Assembly (NCBI GenBank): GCA_039707465.1
Contig: CM077647.1
Span: 115,632,610-115,696,609 of the forward strand
Length of the DNA stretch: 64,000 nucleotides
Source of the DNA: Rhabdophis nuchalis
Lineage: Eukaryota > Chordata > Lepidosauria > Squamata > Natricidae
Direction of reading: 5' to 3'
Translations under genes and position numbers: made by a program
Part shown: positions 31,433-43,300 of the stretch, piece after piece
Layout of the letters: the number at the start of each line of letters is the position of its first letter
Numbering within the stretch: position 1 is the stretch's first letter
The notes under the pieces: model-generated
The model's database searches: none
What the model saw: the letters and a program-made list of their open reading frames with translations, nothing else
Told to the model about the DNA's origin: nothing

Positions 31433-32228
31433 CACAGTATACATTAGCCTACAGCTATTCAGAAATAGGCCAAAATCCTCAGTTACACTGAATAAAGCTG
31501 CATAAATAAAAGTTGAAGTTTTAGTAAAGCTTTTTTTTACATTAAAAATAGAACTATTCTTGACAACCCAGTACCATATTAAGATTCAAACTGAAATTGG
31601 TAATTGAGACAAAAAATACAGGCACTATGGCGGAGACCAACTGAGAAGTACCAATCCAGTTAAAAATTTAGTTTGGATGATGACTTATTTTATCTCTACC
31701 AGGAAATCCAGCTTCAAAAGAATTTTGTCCTTGTGACTCTAAGCCAAATTTTATTAGCACTGAGGTGTACATGCATAAAAGTTTTTTTTTAAGTGCTAAA
31801 AACCTAAACAACAAGTGCAGAGAGCCTCTGCCAGAAAATTGTTTAACTTGGAAAAGTTCTGTGACAATAATCATTTGGGTTGTTACAGGTTTTCTCTGGC
31901 TCTGAGATTTTCAAACTTCTACCACCTTTTGAGCCTCTTAGTTAAGAACCACCTGGATATCCATCTTACAATCATTTGGATAGCCCCATCCCAACAGAAG
32001 CAGGTAGAAAAGAGTTTCTAAGATTACCCATGTCTTAAGTGATCATTGCATACTTCTGACTTATTTTTGCAACATGAATACAAGAATAGATTGGTATTGA
32101 AGGATTTCCCAAATATCTGCATATCGAAGACAGTAAAGGTGGGATATAAATCTAAAAAATAAAAATAGTACCAAGGTAGATTAGATGCTACAACTTCAGC
32201 TATACTTAAGTCATAGAGAATTGTCATA
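31433..32228. other. DCAF7-MAP3K3 intergenic DNA
   Basis: No gene recognised. In particular I find no reading frame resembling TACO1, which occupies this position in human. Confidence 0.5.
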
Positions 32229-32320
32229 TGGTACAGGGTCTCCTGCTTGAGCAGGGGGTTGGAGTAGAAGACTTCCAAGGTCCTTCCCAGCTCTATTCTG
32301 AACTGAATTGATTCTACATT
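32229..32320 (+). mobile_element. CR1-type 3' tail fragment
   Basis: 'ctgcttgagcagggggttg' followed by 'gaagacttccaaggtcc' is the CR1 3' terminal sequence. It may be the tail of a decayed SINE or of a LINE. Confidence 0.7.
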
Positions 32321-32663
32321 TTTTCTCAAGGGTGGTAAACAATAGATACTAGAGGAAAAGTTGACAGAGCAGCATTAAAATGCTGTTCTGCCAGGCAGTG
32401 TGTGTCCCTTAAACAGTTTCAGGACCATTGTCCTGTCCTGCACATAACAAATGTGGAATGTTCATTCAGGTTGGGTCTTGCTACGGCTTTTTTTTCAGAT
32501 TTGCAACTTTTGTTTTTTTATTTTAAAATATATTGGAAAGCAAAATCAAGAGAGTAAAGAAATAAAGGAGGAAAAATAGAAATAAAATCATGAGCTATAC
32601 AAAACTGAGTAAAACTTTAGTAACATTAGATTAATATTGCATATAAAAGTGATCTTGCATCAA

Positions 32664-32900
32664 TTTAGCACTTGAAAACCACTATTGGTTAAGGCACTTG
32701 GCTAGAAAGCAAGGAGACTATGAATTCTAGTTCTGTGATAAGCATGAAAATATTAGCAGGGTTACTTTGGACCAATTACTTTCTCTCAGTCAAACTAATT
32801 TCACAGAGTTGCTGTGAGGGAAATAGGAATGAGCGTCAGGTATGTTCACTACTTTTGAGTTATTTATAAAATCAAGGTGGAATTAAAATAAATCTAAAAC
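32664..32900 (+). mobile_element. Sauria-type tRNA-derived SINE
   Basis: A-box-like 'ggttaaggcacttggc' and B-box-like 'gaattctagttctgtg' at tRNA-like spacing. The central block 'caattactttctctcagtc' and 'cacagagttgctgtgaggg' is characteristic of squamate SINEs, and an A-rich tail follows. This is the best lineage marker in the window. Moderately diverged. Confidence 0.78.
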
Positions 32901-33539
32901 TATGATAAGAAACTGTCAATAATTAATAGTCTATCTTATCAGGCAAGATCTTACATTTTACACCCTTTTAAGGTTAAGAAAAACCTGGGTTAAGAAAAGC
33001 CCAGATTTTGACACAAAATTATCTGCAAATAATCCATAGAATATATCCAGATCAGATTTGGGCAAAATATATAACGGTACCCCCAATATATAAACTAGAT
33101 AAGGGAGTGGAACAAGATGCCAGAAGGCACTAACAATTGTCAAAATAACTACATGGTAATCACCGGGATCAGAATTCTAGTCCATGAAGTTTGTATTCAA
33201 GAACTAATGTAAGTGTTCATAAGATCCTCCTCAGAGAACTCTCAAAGGTGCTTTTTCAAAAGGCAACTGGACTGCTTTTCCTTCAGGAATAAGATTTTTG
33301 CTTCTCATCCAAGCTTCATTATTTGTGACTGGATGATGGGGGAATGGAAGGATAGGTTTCTGTAGCCTGCAAATTTTCTGGAAAATCATCCATACTCCCG
33401 CACTATTGGAAGGTCATTCCCAAAGTGACCGGGAATCTCCATAAGGCACTCCTCCGAGAAGAGTTTCACACAGGCCCGGATTACTACATTGCAGAAGTCT
33501 ATCACGTTACAATCGACAGAACGATCCCTCTCTCGCTCC

Positions 33540-33977
33540 TGCTGCACTCCAGTAATTGGCAGCTGAACATCTCAGTAGCCCCGCCTCTCTGACTCACTCT
33601 TCTTTTTTTCCTGAGAGTGCGCACGCGTGCTTTTGCGCCGCGAGGGAATCTTTTTAGTTTCCACCGGAGGAACTGCGCGTGCGTGAGCGCCAGAGGCTTG
33701 CATAGAATTTCAGCGCGTTTCTGTCGCTGAAGGAAGAAGTAGGGATTCATCGACGGAAGGCGAGCGGAGGAGGAGCCGCCGCTTGTTTCGGGCCTTGGGA
33801 CGGAGGTGGCTGAAACGGGTACCTGGACAAAAGCTTTGGTATGAGGAGGAGGCGGCGGCGGCGGCGGAGGTGGCTGCTGTGAGGGCGGAAGGAAGAAGAG
33901 CGGAGCCGGAGGAGAAGCGAGGAGAGCCGAGAAGCGACGGGCGCGCCTCTGCCAGCCCCGCCGCCCCGACCGCCAAA
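33540..33977 (+). promoter_or_regulatory. MAP3K3: MAP3K3 CpG-island promoter and 5' UTR
   Basis: CpG-dense from about 33540 to 34080. It contains an inverted CCAAT (attgg, about 33554), a GC-box-like 'ccccgcctc' (about 33579), and two NRF1-like alternating GC segments ('tgcgcacgcgtgc' near 33619, 'tgcgcgtgcg' near 33674). There is no TATA box. A GCG-repeat purine tract (33845-33870) lies in the 5' UTR. The start site is not visible; the 5' UTR probably begins between 33680 and 33760. Confidence 0.7.
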
Positions 33978-33981
33978 ATGG
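33978..33981 (+). CDS. MAP3K3: MAP3K3 coding exon 1 (start codon plus one base)
   Basis: ATG at 33978-33980 in a strong context (gccaaaATGG), followed after one base by donor GTAAGG at 33982. The remaining G joins AT of exon 2 to give the Asp2 codon, so the protein starts MDEQEAL as in other vertebrates. Too short for any reading-frame search; identified from the donor and the phase of exon 2. Confidence 0.88.
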
Positions 33982-34104
33982 GTAAGGGACACGGCTGGTC
34001 CTGGCGGAGGGTCGAAGCATCTGGTCAACCCCGCTGGATAAAAGGAGAAGCTCAGCGGTGCTAACGGCTTGGCCTTGTTGCTGGTTGTGCGGGAGAAAGT
34101 TTAA

Positions 34105-34142
<38 letters not shown>

Positions 34143-34322
34143 ATAATTATAATTATAATTATAATATAATAATAATATAATAATAATAATATGCATTTTA
34201 AATGTTCAGTTGGCTGAGTTTCATGTTTTATGAATAAAGTAAATAATAATAATACCATTAGCACCAGTCAATGGTACTTGCAATGCATTTTTAAATGTTT
34301 CAGTTGGCTGAGTTTCTTGTTT

Positions 34323-34388
<66 letters not shown>

Positions 34389-37300
34389 GCTTCGTACATA
34401 AGAGCTCTGACGCGAGCGATCTATAGTCCTGCCTTGGGTTAGCAGCTTTTCCTGAAGCACTCGTAAACTTTGGGAGGCTCACAGAGCGCTGCTGCATGCT
34501 AATGGTTTTGTCTGACAACCTTCTTGTTTTTAATCACAATCCAGCGTTTGAATCGTGCATGATGCCGGCAAAGGGGTGGGTGGGTGTTGCTGAATATTTT
34601 GCTTCCTCTTCAGTATATCAATGACTACTTCAGCTTCAACCACAGCAATACACAAGCACACAATAGATACAAACTTAAGGTAAACCTTACCAAACTCAAC
34701 TGAAGAAAATACAACTTCAGCAGCAGAGTGGTCAATGCCTGGGAATGTGTTACCTGATTCATTGGTTTCTTCCCCAAAGCCCCACAACTTTAACCTTAGA
34801 CTGTCTACTGTTGACCTCGTCCCACTCCTAAGAGGTCTCTAAGGGGCATGCCTAACGTCCCTGTCCTAACAACCCAGTCAAGGCTTATAGACTTGTAGCC
34901 TTAGAAAGTGTTTGGGAACTTTCAGTGGGCCAGATTTGGATTTGTGCTAGCATTCCGAAACCCATTAACAAGAAACTAATGCAAATATTTGTTTGGTGCT
35001 TTTTAAACTTGGGAGTTGTTCTCAGTATCTTAACAGAATCAAGTTCAAAATCCTTTCATCCAGAAATAAATACATGCCAGGTCCTCCTCTTCTGAAGACA
35101 GGAAATATTTACTCATTTTAATGTTGAAAAAAGTTGAGTATATGAAAATAACCCAGAGATCTACTGATATAATTATCTGCCCTGTTCCACCACTCTGTAC
35201 ATGGGCATTGGGATATGGATGCTTCAGTATGCAGAAGAGCAGTTGCGCTTGTTTTCATATTCTGTGGTTAAAAAAAAATCAATTTATAATTTTTCTTTGA
35301 TGGGGATCTATTTTATTATTGAAAAGTGCAATGACCAAATGAAGTCAGATATCAGTGGTTGCTAAGGCACTCTCCTTGCATACTGTGATGGCATTTACAA
35401 TTTCTCAAAATTAACGAGAAGTAAATTGGATGAAATCTTATGAAGTAATGTAATTCTCCACATCCTATCTAATTTTATATTATTTCCCGTGCTAGTTATT
35501 ATTTGTAAATAAAAAAAGGAATTGATTTAGTTTATACAGACTTGACTTCAGACCCAGAATGACTTTGGCTGTCCTCCTTACACACACGCGCACACACGCA
35601 CACACTGCATTTAGAAAGTATTCAGACCCCCTTTAATTTTGTCAATTTTGTTGTGCTACAGCCTACAGTTTCTACAGTTGTTAAAATTTGTTTTCTCATT
35701 GATCTACACTCAGTCCCCCATAATGACAATAAATTAATAAATTTATTGGAAATTTATTAAAAACAACAAACCGGAATATCACACTGGCATGTGTATTCAG
35801 ACTCTTCACTCATAGTTTGTTGAAGCAACTTTGTCAGCAATTACAACCCTGAGTCTTTTAGGATACAACACAACAAACTTTACATGTTTTTGCATGATTT
35901 CTGTCATTCTTCCTTGCAACTCCTTTCAAGTTCAGTCAGGTTGAATAAAGACAATTGGTGGACAGCCATTTTCAGATCCCTCCAGAGATGTTCAGTAAGG
36001 TTGAAGTCAAGACTGGCTTGGCTACCTTAAGACATTCAGAGAGTAAGGGATTCCTATGTTGTCTTGGCTCTATGTTTAGGATCATTGTCATATTAGATAG
36101 TGAACCTTTGGCCCAGTCTGAAGTCCTGAACGTTGTGGAACAGGTTTTCATTTAGGATATCACTGTACTTTGCTTCATTCAGCTTTCCCTGAATCCTGAC
36201 CAGTCCCTGCTGCTGAAAAGCACTCTCACAGCATGATGCTGCCACCACCATGCTTCACTATTGGGATGGTATTAGGCATGCGATGAGCAGTGCCTGGTTT
36301 AGAACTGTGGCCAAATCTTGGTTTCATCAGACTAGAGAATCTGTTCCTCACACTGAGAGTCCTTCAGGTGCTTTTTTGCAAACTCCATGCTGATTTTCAT
36401 GTGTTTTGCACTGAGGAGAGGCTTCCATCTAGCCATTCTGCCATAAAGTCCAGATTGGTGGAGAACTGCAGTGATGGTTGTCCTTCTGGAACTCTGTCCC
36501 ATCTCCACATGGGATATCTGGAGCCTCAGGCAGTATCCATTGGGTTGTTGTTACCTCTTTTACTAAAATCCTTCTCCTCCTTTGCTCAGTTTGACAGGGA
36601 AACCAATTCTTGGAAGAGTCCTGGTTGTGCCAAATCTTTTCCATTCGAGAATTATGGAGGCCTCTGTGCTCTTAGGAATCTTCAGTGCAGTAGAAATTTT
36701 ATTGTAGCCTTCCTCAGATCTGTGCCTTGTAATAATCCTATCTCTGAGCTCTGCAGGCAGCTCCTTTTGACCACATTGCTTTGCTCTGCTACACTCACAG
36801 TATGCATTGTCAGCTGCAAAAAGGTGTGTGGCTTTCCAAATCATGTCCAATCAATTTAATTTACCACTGATAGACTCCAGTAAAGATATAGAAACATGTC
36901 AGCAATGATCAAGACAACTGGGAGGCACCTGAGCTAAATTTAAAGTGTTGTTGCAAGAGGTCTGAATATTTATGCCAATGTGATATTTCAATTTTTTCTA
37001 TTTAATAATTTTACAGATATTTTTAAATTTTTGTTTTCACTTTGTCATTATGGAGTACAGAACGTAGATTCATGGGGGGGGGGGGGATTCAACAACTGTA
37101 CAATCAGAATCTGTCTGTCTGTCTCCCCTCCCCCCCCCTTTCAGGTTTGTTTGTTTGCCTTTGACTTTACCAACCAATTAACATTTTCTTAGAGCTAGCT
37201 GATATTAATACAATACAATACAATACAATACAATACAATACAATACAATACAATACAATACAATAGCAGAGTTGGAAGGGACTTTGTAGGTCTTCTAGTC

Positions 37301-40300
37301 CAACCCCCTGCGTGGGCAGGAACCTTATACCATTTCAGACAAATGGCTATCTAACATCTTCTTAAAGACTTCCAGGGTTGGGGCAAGCTGTTCCCCTGGT
37401 TAATTGTTCTAACTATCAGGAAATTTCTCCTCAGTTCTAAGTTGCTTCTCTCCTTGATTAGTTTCCACCCATTGCTTCTTGTTCTGCCCCCAGGTGCCTT
37501 GGAGAATAGTTTGACTCCCTCTTCTTTGTGGCACCCTCTGAGATATCGGAACACTGCTATCATGTATCCCCTGGTCCTTCTCTTCATCAAACTAGACATA
37601 CCCAGTTCCTGCAACCGTTCTTCATATGTTTTAGCCTCCAGTCCCCTAATCATCTTGGTTGCTCTTCTCTGCACTCTTTCCAGAGTCTCCACGTCTTTTC
37701 TACATCGTGGCGACCAAAACTGTATGCAGTATTCCAAGTGAGGCCTTACCAAGGCACTATACAGTGGCATTAACACTTCACGTGATCTAGATTCTATCCC
37801 TCTGTTTATGCAGCCTAGAACTGTTTATGCAGCCTATTTCTTTTAAATAATTTAAATCCTTCTAGCTATATGTTCCATTTGTGGGTTTCATCCCACCAAG
37901 TTTCTGTAATGGCAACAATATCATATCTGCCCTCATTTACTTGAATTTCTAATTCACCCTGTTTATTCCTCATACTCTGTGCATTGGTGTATAGACATTT
38001 GAGTCCATTTTGATTGACCCTGTGTTTACTGTCTACGTAACCTGTGTTATGCCTGACTATGGTTCTCTTTGCCCCTATTTCTTTACCACTTGTATGGTTC
38101 ATGCACATGGTATGGCACTCACTGTTAATTGTTTGGTTTTGCTTGACAGCAGTGGTGATAATATTACCCGCACAAACATCTATGTTACATGCAATGATAA
38201 CCCTATGAATTTTAGTTTGCTGGGGACAGAAATGTTCTTTATCTATTAATTCTCTGTCCCCACTATTCAGTTTAAATGTTTAGCCAGGAAATCTGTGAAT
38301 TTAATGCCAAGTAACTCAGTCCCTTTCTTGGATGGGTGCAAACCATCTCTTTTGTACAGTTTTCATTGGACCAGCTGCAGGCATCATGACTAATAAAACC
38401 AAAGCCTTCCTTTTTACACCACTCCTTTAGCCACACATTAAACTCTGCTATGCGCTGGCCCTTTCCTTTTTGTTCCTTGTATACTGGTATAACCTCTGAG
38501 AAGATAAGCCTACAACCTGTACTACTAAGTTTGTACCCCAAACTCTGGAAATCATTCTGCACAGAAACTACATCTTTTTGAGACAGATCATTTGTGCCAA
38601 GATGTATAATAGCATCAACTTCACAGTCCTTACTTGCATTCTTGACTATCTTAAGAATACGCCTCTTGTCTCTGCTGGCTGTAGCACCCGGCAAACACCT
38701 GACCTCTTTCAAAACCTCCATATCCTTTCCTAAGTTTACATCCCTTACGATTGAGTCACCAATCAGAAGGTGACTTCTCTTTTTGGATACCTTGCTCTTG
38801 TTGTGTGACTGATGTGTGATACCTGATTCACACTTTTGCATTTCTGAAGTAAGTTCTTCACTTTGGACCACAATCCCCTGCTTATTTGAGTCGTCATTAT
38901 TACCTTGACCTGTCACTTTAGTGTCCCCATTAAGATCAGCAAGGGCGCTATATCTGTTATGCTGGGATACAGCAAATGTTTTGTGTTTGTGGTTCCCAGC
39001 TCTCACCCTGCCAGATCCCACAGTTGTCCAGACTGCTCTTCTTCTGTGGGATCTTTGCGGTAGAGGAGGCTGGTAGTGTGGCATCTCCATAGGGTGGAAT
39101 GGCCGAATTGGACACTTAATTTCTGCCTGGAGAGCACAAATTATAATAAAATAATAATAATAATAAATTTGAATTTATTAACCGCTCCCTCTCCCCACAG
39201 GGACCCGGGGCGGTGCACAGGAGGAACTAAAAACAATATAAACAATAAATACAAAAATATATACTTTAAAACACAATTAAACAATATTATCCCGTGATAA
39301 AAATAATTAAAAACCCATTAAAATACATTTACAATCTATAGACAGAGAGACTATCCAAGGCCGGCCAGTCGAAAGAAATGGGTCTTTAATTTCGTACGGA
39401 AGGAGCGGAGGTCAGTGGTCGTTCTGATATCGGGGGGAAGGTCGTTCCAGAGGGCCGGGCCCGCCACAGAGAGAGCCCTTCCCCTGGGCGTCGCCCGCTG
39501 ACAAAGACTAGTGGACGGCACCCGGAGAAGTCCCTCTCTGTGGGAGCGAATCGGCCGTGAGGATGTATGGGGCAGGATCCGATCCCGCAGGTAGCTAGGT
39601 CCCGAGCCATGGAGCGCCTTGAAGATGATAATTAGCACCTTGAAGCGCACCCGGAAGACGACAGGCAGCCAGTGCAGATCGCGCAAGAGCGGTGTAACGT
39701 GGGTGAACCTAGTGGTCCCCATAATTGCTCGCGCGGCTGCATTCTGAACTAACTGAAGCCTCCGGGTGCACCTCAAGGGAAGCCCCATGTAGAGAGAGTT
39801 ACAATAGTCCAGTCGGGATGTCACGAGGGCATGAGTGACTGTGCGAAGGGCGTCCCGATCCAATAGGGGGCGCAATTGGCGAACCAGGCGAACCTGGTAA
39901 AACGCCCTCCTGGCCACAGCTGTCACTTGCTCTTCCATAGACAGCCGGGTATCCAGGAGGACACCCAAATTGCGCGCCCCATCCACAGGGGCAAGATGTT
40001 CGCCCCCTATGGCCAGCGTTGGAGAGAGCTGGTTGAATCGGGCAGCCGGAAACCACAGCCACTCGGTCTTGGTCGGGTTGAGCCTGAGTCCGTTACTTCC
40101 CATCCAGATCCGCACGGCTTCCAGGCACTGGCACATCACCGCTACGGCATCGTTGGGGTGGTTTGGGGTAGATATGTACAGCTGGGTGTCATCAGCGTAC
40201 AGGTGGTACTCTACCCCAAAACCACGGATGATCTCACCCAGCGGCTTCATATATGCATTAAACAGGAGAGGCGAGAGGACCGACCCCTGAGGCACCCTGC

Positions 40301-43300
40301 ATGTGAGGGGTCTCGGGGTCGACCTCTGCTCTCCTGCCCGCACAAATTGCGATCGGCCAGAGAGGTAGGAGGAGAACCACCGTAAAACGGTGCCTCCCAC
40401 CCCCAACCCCCCCAGCCGATGCAATAGGATACCATGGTCGATGGTATCAAAAGCCGCCGAGAGATCTAATAGGACCAGGATGGAGGAACATCCCCCATCT
40501 CTGGCCCTCCAGAGATCATCTACCAACGCGATCAATGCCGTCTCGGTGCTATGCCCAGGCCGAAAGCCGGACTGGCGTGGATTTAGATACTCAATTTCCT
40601 CCAGGTGACGGGGAAACTGTTGTGCCACCACACTCTCGACAACCTTCGCCAAAAAGGGAAGGTTGGAGACTGGACGATAGTTGTTTAAAAGAGCTGGGTC
40701 CAAAGAGGGCTTCTTGAGGAGGGGCCTCACCATGGCCTCTTTTAGGGAAGCAGGCAAGAAACCCTCACTCAAGGATGCGTTGACAACCTCTTGGAGCCAG
40801 CCTCGTGTCACCTCCCAGGATGCCAGTACAAGCCAGGAGGGGCACGGGTCCAATAAACATGTGGTGGCTCGCAGTCGCCCACGTAGCCTGTCCATATCTT
40901 CGGAAGTAACGGAGTCAAACTCCTCCCAAACAAGATCTCTCTCGTGGCATCCCACTGGGCCATGAATGGGGGCTAGCTCACTCTGTATCTGAGCGGTTTT
41001 CTCCTGCAGAAAAGTCACAAATTCCTCTGCTCTACCCTGTAGCGGGGCTTCCCGCTCCCTCTGTTGGAGGAGGGAGCGGGTCACCCTAAACAGGGCGGCA
41101 GGGCGGTTTTCTGCGGATGCTATGAGAGTGGCACAATGGTGACGTTTGGCCACTCTCAGCGCCACAATGTAAGTCCGTAAATGGGCTCTTACCTGTGTCC
41201 GGTCAGATTCAGAACGGCTAGACCTCCATCTTCCCTCTAGGCATCTCTTGCGGCGTTTCATCACCCGCAGCTCCTCAGTAAACCAAGGGGCCAGGGTGGT
41301 TCGCCGCCGCAAGAGAGGCCGCAAGGGCGCAACCCGATCCAAGGCTCCCACGGCCGCAATGTTCCATGCGGCCGTGAGGTCCTCCATCGGGGCGCGGGTC
41401 AGGGATACAGGAAATGGCCCAAGCGCTGTCTGGAACCCATCCGGGTCCATCAGGCGCCTGGGGCGGTACCAGATTGGTGACTCTGGTTCCGCCTCCTCCA
41501 GCCGGTAGTCTGAGGCACAATGGTCTCTCTCGGCTCAAGGCCTTCCTTGATAATGACCGCTACCCCACCTCCCCTGCCTAGGGCCCGCGGCTGATGAAAT
41601 GCGCGGTAGCCTGGTGGGCACATTTCAACGAGGGGAAGTCCTCCCTCGTGGCCCAACCAGGTTTCCGCAATTCCTACCAGGTCCGGCTCCCCCTCTGACA
41701 CAAGGTCGCTAATGAGGGGGGCTTTGTTGACAACGGACCTGGCGTTGCAAAACATCAGCTGCAGGCCCTGGCTCTGTATTCCCTGGCCACCTAGCCTGCG
41801 GGGGTTGTGGCACCCGACCGTTTGCAACCAACGGCTACGTGCCACCAACCGGGAGGATGAAGATTGTCTCCCCTCGGTCCTGCCCCTCCCCACGACCCTC
41901 TGAATTGGTATGCCCTCCTGTGGAACGACTCGGGAATCCCCCCTCCTTTCGGCACCTTCCGCTTCCCTCCGTCGACTGCTATCCTGGCCCTTGCTATTAA
42001 TTGTTGCTTCCGTCTCGATCTGTCTATATCCGCCCCCCTCCCTCGAACCCCCTAAAAAAGATAATTTAAACAATTTCCTAACTAAAAAACCCCTGAGGCC
42101 GCGCTTCGCCCACCTCTCCGGATTAATAAATCCCTCCTCGAGGCGGGCCCTCGTTAACGAGGAGGGCCAAACCTGCGAGAGCGGGGACTCTCGCAGAAGC
42201 ATAAGGTCTGCCATAGAGTACATAATCATAATTATAGTATATAAATATAAATATATAAATACATAGACACATATAAATACATAAATATATAAATATATAG
42301 ATATAAAAATATAATACAACTATAAATACGAGATATAAAATGGGTCAAAGTTAATTATGGGGAGCATGTTGACAATTTGAATGGTAAAAATAGATGTTAA
42401 GAGTAATAATTAAATAATTCACATGCACAGTGAGATATAGTCCGGCTTGATCTCAAAAATTCATCGCAGATGTTAAAAATAGTCAATCAGTCTATCAGTC
42501 CGGGTGGGGGGGGGTCAAGAATATAATTTGGGGAATAGTTGGGGATGGAGGGGGGGGAGGGGGCAGTCTCTGGAGCCCAGATTTTTAAAGGGCTCTTCTG
42601 GTCTTGCATCCTCTCAAGAAAAGGCCAGGCCAAGACGTTCCTCCTACTCCTGGCCAGGCCCTGGTAACAGTTGTTATAGGCCTCGGTCATCCAGTTCTTA
42701 TAGGCCTCGATCATACCACTGCCAAGAATCACCAAGCTCCTCTGGTCTCCAGGATTCATCTCCTCCTGGAGACCTCGGGCCTCGGACCTCGGGCCGACCA
42801 CTCTTCCGTCTTGCAGGCCCGGCCTCCCCACAACCAGCGAAGCCCCCGTTCCGGCCATCGGCCCATCCAGAGGCTCCAGTGGGTGGATGATGTCACACAG
42901 GATGCATACGCCACGGCCATTAGTTCAGATCTTCCAGCCGTTCTTTCTGCTGCCCAAAAAGAATCTCACCTCCTCCTAGAGGCCTCGGGCCGGCCGCTCT
43001 TCTCCCAGCCCGGCCCGGCCCGATCCGGTCTCTCCTCCATTTCCAAACCTCCCCGATGACCTCCAGCTCAGTAGCTCACCCCAGCTCGGCAACGCGGCTC
43101 CGTAGATCATCCCAGCGCCGTAGATCATCCCAGCGCCGCTCTAGCCCCTGCCACCACATCCTCCTGGCCTCAGCTCAAAAACGGCTTCGAATCGGCACTC
43201 ACATCGGCTTTCGCATCGACCTCCTTCTCCTCAGGTCTGCGTTCCGGCTGCCACGTTTCCGCCGCCATCCACGCCCGGCGTCCTCAGCGTCCTCGGCGAT

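Larger units (their letters stand above)
37204..39130 (-). mobile_element. CR1 LINE with intact ORF1 and internally deleted ORF2
   Basis: In minus-strand order: ORF1 (39090-38272), endonuclease N-terminus (about 38060-37866, [19 protein letters not shown] then [12 protein letters not shown]), a deletion of most of the endonuclease and reverse transcriptase near 37860-37780, the reverse transcriptase C-terminus (37776-37351), and the CR1 3' UTR ('cagagttggaagggact' complement). It ends in a (TATTG)n tail (37207-37264 as AATAC). About 2.5 kb is missing from ORF2. Confidence 0.88.

Noticed and set aside
32664..32900. tRNA-like head as a functional tRNA gene
   Set aside because: A and B boxes are followed by a SINE body and A-rich tail, and the stems do not pair as a tRNA.
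33502..34064. Frames of 88-172 codons around the MAP3K3 start, both strands
   Set aside because: CpG-island composition with Pro/Arg-rich translations. The real coding content here is the four bases at 33978-33981.
36290..36859. 189-codon + strand frame
   Set aside because: It is the antisense shadow of the Tc1 transposase remnant; the minus-strand reading has the helix-turn-helix motifs.
39876..40385. 169-codon + strand frame and neighbours opposite the reverse transcriptase
   Set aside because: Antisense shadows of the CR1/L3 reverse transcriptase; the same shadow protein recurs opposite the 6.2- and 52.6-kb copies.
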